From Datisca glomerata (lineage: Eukaryota > Streptophyta > Magnoliopsida > Cucurbitales > Datiscaceae), in contig QANY01004770.1 in the NCBI GenBank assembly GCA_003255025.1, forward strand, positions 3,215,891 through 3,279,890: a DNA stretch of 64,000 nucleotides, written 5' to 3'. The notes beneath the pieces were generated by a model. The model had not been told where the DNA came from. It saw only the letters and a program-made list of their open reading frames with translations, and ran no database searches. Shown here piece by piece: positions 58,824-64,000 of this stretch. A program made the position numbers and the translations under genes. Positions within the stretch are counted from its first letter, which is position 1. The number at the start of each line of letters is the position of its first letter.

Positions 58824-61800
58824 AATCCATTAACTATGTAATCACGAACATGTAAACGATTTCACAATTTCAAATATAGTCATGAATTTGTTTTGTATGA
58901 ATTACTCTTGGTTGGTTAAAAGTCCAAATAAACAGAAGAGAAAAGTATTGTCTCATACTTTGCAGCTTACCCGACCATGACTGATATTAACCTCCTCCCG
59001 TGTAAGGTACAAATCACCAAGAACGTTAGACATATGAGTAGGAGCTGTTTACTGAAGAGCAAAATGAGCGTAACATATGACAAAAACAACAATATTTAGT
59101 TCAACTTAGAAGGGCCCAAACTAAGCCTTGAAAAGGTTATATCCAAATTGGTAAAAAAATTTAATGCCCTAAAAATGCATTACTTTGTAATAGTACCTAT
59201 ACGTCTTATGCACCTATGCCTCGCTGCACATGTATGAAAATAAGATCATCGAGAGTAAGCATTCCATTACTTACAATAGTTTATTGTTCTGGTGACATGA
59301 CGACTATTTAATTATTTTCATTTAGAATGAAGAGTATTAATTAGTACTATTTAGTGGTCCATGAGAGAATTTCCATAAGCGATCCTCTTTTGAGGAGAGT
59401 AAGACTTTGCAATGTTTTGAGCTCTAATTGTATGCTTTAATTATATGCTTTAAATGGTTCATTTAGTATTTGAGGTTGATAATTTCTAGAACTAAGATGT
59501 CGACAATTCTATAAGTTAATTTTATAAGGTCATGCAAATTAAATAAAAGGAAACTAAGTTATACTAAAAAAATCAAAATTTCATTAATAAATATTATAGA
59601 TATTATTAAAAATGATATATGAAAAATTGCATTTTGCACCCCAAAAACAAAATATTAAAAAAAAAGCAAGGTTCAGCAATATAACAAAGTCGGTCGAGGA
59701 ATCTCTGATTTTCTTATCACTTGAACTACTGCTAGATTCATCTAGAATGATGAATTTAATTTTGCTAATACCGTGATGATAGTTGAACATCGACGACTAG
59801 TGATTATTATCATTCACTTGTAGAAGACCCTGAATTATGCAGGATACAATACACGTAAAAAAGAACAGTCCTCATTCTCATATTCTCCCATAAGTCACTT
59901 TTGAATGCTATGAATCCACAAGAACCTATATTTGTAATGTCATCAACAATGTAATGAATGCCACTGTTATGATTAATTATGAAGTCATGTAGGAACACCA
60001 TATTATAATGAGTCAATGGTTTGGATTTTGTTGAAGTAGTAGGGATATTAATAAGCACCTCAAAGAGTCGACAAGCATACCAACAGTCACTAGGGATGCA
60101 TCCATGCGTTCTTGAGGACAAACTTTGTTATAAACTGATCAACATAGTTGCTAGTGTTTGATGGAATATGAGATAAGCAAACGATGATCACCTCTGTTAA
60201 CTCAAAAATGAAGGGCTTAAAATACCTAGAAAATATACATAAAAATAGATTTCAATACCTTATTGATTTTCGGACCAAGAGAATTTGGGCCACTCCTTAT
60301 ACATTAGACGAAATAGATCGTTTGAAGATAATTATCTCTTTTATACCAGAAAGTAGGTGATAGAAAAGAAAGTAATATTATTGAATGGGTGGAAAATATA
60401 TTTGGCGTGTGTGATTTTATGGTTTTCATCTCAGCAACCTGTAGAGATAAGTTGATTGTTAAGGGTTATTTTGAACTATTACTTTTGAGTAGTCTTTTTA
60501 TCTGTCGCTACATTGAAAGTTCAAGGTAGGCACTCAAATGTCTCATGTAGGCATGTCATATTATGGATCTCGACTGGTCCCACTAAACTCAACATCCAAA
60601 ATAGCTTTAAGAAAGAAATGAAAAAAATTATCACATCAAATCTTCTATACAGGTCTCTGTGTTCAGCAGATTGAAGTTTTTGAGATCTAAGCTGACGGAT
60701 GGGACCTGCTAAATGTATCCTATTGTATTCAAATTTGGATCCCCCGCTGTATTTAATCTTTACATACTAAAGAGTCACATTGAATGAAATGGATTTGAAC
60801 AAAAACAATTGCGAGGCTAAATGATTCTTACAAGGTATCTTTGCAAAAACTTACATTCGCTCTTTACCGGGAAGACTTCTAAAGCATCAACACTAGTTTG
60901 GGTTTTTGCTGTAAGTCTTCAAATGCAACAATTGTTTGGGAGATCTTCAATAACAACCCGATCAATGTTGATTATTTATCTTTACATTTGTGATTCTCTC
61001 CAACAATTATAGGTGACATTTTTTTGTACATTTGTAACTTTACAACAAATAAGAATGATAGTTTTTTATTTTTTATTTGTTCAGTTTTGAGTTTCTGTGA
61101 TGAGGATTTACGAATTATATTCTCTCTTTCCATGCTTATTTTTTTTTATTTGATTGATCTGCACAAGTTGGCCTGTATGTGGCTGATATGTACCGTGCAA
61201 TGCTAATAATTCCTTGCGGATCCCTTTGCTTTTAAGTTTATTTCACACACTCCTGACAATGCTTTTACAACACCAATATTGATTTAGGTTTAGGGTTGTG
61301 AGTCCTCTTACGTAACAAATGGATCCGGTAAATGATTTAATGGATCTAAAAAAGTACCTCACAATAATGGTGTCTCCAGTTAACACTAACATATGACAAC
61401 AACCCTTTTCCTATCGAATTTATGATTTTTTATTTGTTCATTTTTTTGCTTTTGTATGTTCTTAGTTGAATTCTATTTGTCTATCTAGGTTGGAATGTCT
61501 GTTACAGCTATGGTCTAAGTCTCACTCATAGAACTTGAACATAAGGATGAGTAAGAAAAAGACACTGAAAGGATTTGTGGGTGGAACAATAGTACTTGCA
61601 GAATGTCGATAATGAAGAAGCAAGTTATCCCTGAATATAGAATTGATCTCATATTTGGATTTCTCCATACTCTCATGATAAAATACCTTATGTAGAGAGA
61701 TTAAAGAAGAATAACTCGATTTAACATACTTTCTTTCCTTTCCAATGTCTAAAGATGCAAAGAAGTGTTCTTTTCAACACGTAACTTAAAAAACACTTTA

Positions 61801-61952
61801 CTATCTTTTGAATAATATCGTATTCCAACAAATCTGAAGGTAGCTGACATTTTCTAATACAAACTAATAACATGTAATGTGGGCTTCAAGTTTTTTTTTT
61901 GTGGTTGTCTAACCAATATACATATGTGTACAAACTTAGCTTATCATATAAG
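58821..61952. other. No recognised gene
   Basis: AT-rich. The longest open stretch (60121-59810, minus, 103 codons, with CIPSDCWYACRLFEVL) and 60821-61012 (+) match nothing I know and show no start context or splice sites worth calling. Confidence 0.4.
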
Positions 61953-63773
61953 TGTTGGAATTATGTTCATAAAATAGGGTGTAATAACTATTTATAAGTA
62001 CTTAGTTATTTTCAGACATTTTGTATTATTGAATGAAAGTTTTTCTATTAATTAAAGTGTGTTTATAATCTACTCAAGTTCTGAAACTATCGTCAACGTA
62101 AGAAGAGTAAAGATAGAGGGGTCTATCAGACAAACTCTTCTGAAATAGTTCAGAAGGTTATTGACAATCTTATGATTGACTGAATAATCGAGTTTGATCA
62201 TCACTGTTAGGTTGAACCAAAGAATGCCGGTCTTGGAGAATGGGAGTGGAGACTAACTGTTAACCTAGACATGTTGTGGAATATGTTGAATAGACTAGTA
62301 ACAAATTAGTTTGGAGCAAAGCCGTTTATCTATCTTTAAATCTAATTGTTACACTTTAAGGATATTTTCATAATTACCTTAATCCTAAGGTGAATACGAA
62401 ACTTGACCTAGTTAGTTACGATATTTGATACGTCAAAGGAGTGAGTTCGAATTACCGGACAATACCTCAGCTGTTGGGATCGTGATTAAACTATGTTAGA
62501 GTTACGTGATTCATAGATATGGAAATTCATGGTTAGATTGCATTTTGCAATCTAACCACGTGGCTGGTTATTTTGATGGTTTTATGAATCAGATATGGTG
62601 AATTGTACGAGATAATTCACTATTATGTCTTTCTTATTCACAGTTAATAAATGAGTTAAGAAAATAATAACAAGAGGGGTAAAATGGTAATTTTACATCC
62701 CTCTCTTGTTACTGATATTAACAAAGAGTATATATGTTAAAATATTCTATGGACCGTGAAATAAAATAGTTTATTTACACCAACTGAAAATGTAGCGCGT
62801 ATCAATCGAGAGTTAATTCGGCGTCGAACCTATAGTGGAGTCGTACAATTTGAGGATTCAATAGGTCAGGAATTCATAGAGATAAATTCATCGGGCATTT
62901 GAATCTTATAACTTTATTCATATGGGATTCACTGTCAGGAATAACTCATGAATATAGGAATTAAAGAAACAACAAAAGTTGGACTAAAATGTGTTTTGGG
63001 CCAATGTGTATTTCCCAAACTCATATGTGATGAGTGTTCTTCTTAATTAGTGAAGATAAGTTAATTAATGTTCAAATTTATTAATTGTTATTTTTTAATT
63101 ATTGGATAATTAGTAAATAAAAAAATTAATTAATTAATTGATGGAGATCAATTTAGATTGATGAATTTAGACATAACATTGACTCTAACGGAATGTCAAA
63201 ATTTTTGGCAATGGCTAATAATATGGGGGTGAATTGTCGGCAATTTGGCATATAGGGGTATATGTGAAAAATATATAAATTATTATATAAGGGATGATAT
63301 TAGGGTTACCTCCCTAAGTGTGTTGATACAACCCTAATCACACAGAATAAAAAAAGGTTTCTCTCTTCCCCTTCTATTGTTGCCGCCGAATTTATGGAGG
63401 AAGAAAAGAATTTTTTCTTCCTCAATTTTTTGAGAGCCCACATTCAGCTCCTAAAAATATCCTCTAGAGATATACTTCTGAATCTAACGAGTGGTTGTTG
63501 GTGCGAAGACTAATTAGAGTTCTTGGATTTGAAGATCGAAGAATGCGAAGCATTTAATAAGCATTCCACCAATTCAGAAAGTCTCCGATACAACGAAAAT
63601 GTATAAATCATTTCTACCTCCTTATAAATACGCCAAATCTAAATTTGCATGATCTGTAGTTTGATTTTAATGCCTAATACGATTAAATATGTTTTAGAAA
63701 AAAAATTATATTCCGCCCACGACCGTTCGTGGTTCAAAGATATTTTCTTTAAATTTTAAAACCCGGTCCAACA
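61953..63773 (+). mobile_element. Copia 5' LTR, family B, complete
   Basis: The 1821-bp LTR starts TGTTGGAATTATG and ends GGTCCAACA. It shares its whole length with 15573-17490 on the other strand. A TATA motif (TTATATAAGGGATG) lies near 63282, and a CGACCGTTCGTGG palindromic motif near 63721. It is followed by a primer-binding site, so an element continues to the right, beyond the window. Bases just before it are ATAAG. Confidence 0.9.
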
Positions 63774-63775
63774 AT

Positions 63776-63794
63776 TGCTATCAGAGCGTTGGGT
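63776..63794 (+). other. Primer-binding site of the family-B element
   Basis: TTGCTATCAGAGCGTTGGG directly follows the LTR end; tRNA-Met-type site with a C in place of the second G. The rest to 64000 is non-coding leader. Confidence 0.8.
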
Positions 63795-64000
63795 TCTTGA
63801 TTATGAATATTGTGTGACTAAATGTATGTATCATTAGTTGTTGTGATATGGCATATAATTATGTTTTCAAAATTATTTTGAATGTGTTTTATGAATAGAT
63901 CCCTAACTATTGGCTCTAGGCATTTTATTTTTAATTTTTAAATTGATGTACACTGAATTGGAGGCATAGGATTTTATGTAATTTATTTTTCTTGCAAAAA

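Noticed and set aside
59810..60121. 103-codon open frame starting with a methionine
   Set aside because: No recognised motif, no flanking exon signals, and length is within chance for 3 kb of sequence on six frames.
1..64000. CRISPR array, bacterial operons, riboswitches
   Set aside because: No regular repeat-spacer pattern or prokaryotic gene layout exists; tandem repeats seen here are irregular minisatellites.

Overview
This window is nuclear DNA of a flowering plant, most likely a eudicot. It is AT-rich, carries no bacterial gene organisation, and is almost entirely old, broken mobile DNA: Ty1-copia and Ty3-gypsy retrotransposons, MULE, hAT and CACTA-like DNA transposons, a piece of mitochondrial DNA, and a large cluster of endogenous pararetrovirus (Caulimoviridae) sequence. 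I found no intact host gene. Almost every recognisable protein is interrupted by stops or frameshifts, so coding calls are pseudogenes. One N lies at 26719 inside a TA repeat.

Layout. 1-3.4 kb: a MULE transposase remnant (+) and a DUF1985 remnant (-). 3.4-5.5 kb: a copia LTR with primer-binding site (family A), followed by a second LTR-like piece. 5.5-9.6 kb: a mitochondrial insertion (NUMT) containing a broken atpA lacking its P-loop, next to a gypsy pol remnant. 9.6-10.9 kb: a partial family-B copia LTR. 11-15.5 kb: no recognised gene. 15.6-23.45 kb: two truncated family-B copia elements arranged head to head, the second with an internal gag-protease duplication. 23.45-25.3 kb: GC-rich minisatellite, a gypsy LTR edge and a copia integrase fragment. 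25.8-29.5 kb: CACTA-like element, minisatellite, RNase H-like fragment. 29.7-31.4 kb: a gypsy LTR split by a 1.2 kb hAT-like element with target-site duplication.

32.5-34.5 kb: a small gypsy-derived element with two LTRs and a perfect 5-bp duplication, sitting in a 155-bp tandem repeat. 34.9-41.8 kb: a degenerate copia element whose gag was split by a second, gag-only copia element (family A, 35247-38432) with perfect ATGAA duplications. 44.7-46.7 kb: a hAT transposase pseudogene with a BED finger and DUF659. 46.8-58.5 kb: pararetrovirus cluster. On the minus strand, 57.0 down to 49.6 kb reads capsid, protease, reverse transcriptase, RNase H, a second ORF, intergenic region, movement protein and capsid start, which is about one circularly permuted genome. 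Head-to-head partial copies flank it on both sides and create long foldbacks. 58.5-61.95 kb: nothing recognised apart from a GA microsatellite. 61953-63773: a complete family-B copia LTR followed by its primer-binding site, so another element continues past the window end.

The elements do not form a functional pathway. The window is a record of nested insertion, tandem duplication and inversion. The most unusual structures are the pararetrovirus foldbacks and the dated nesting order. I found no convincing new functional system.
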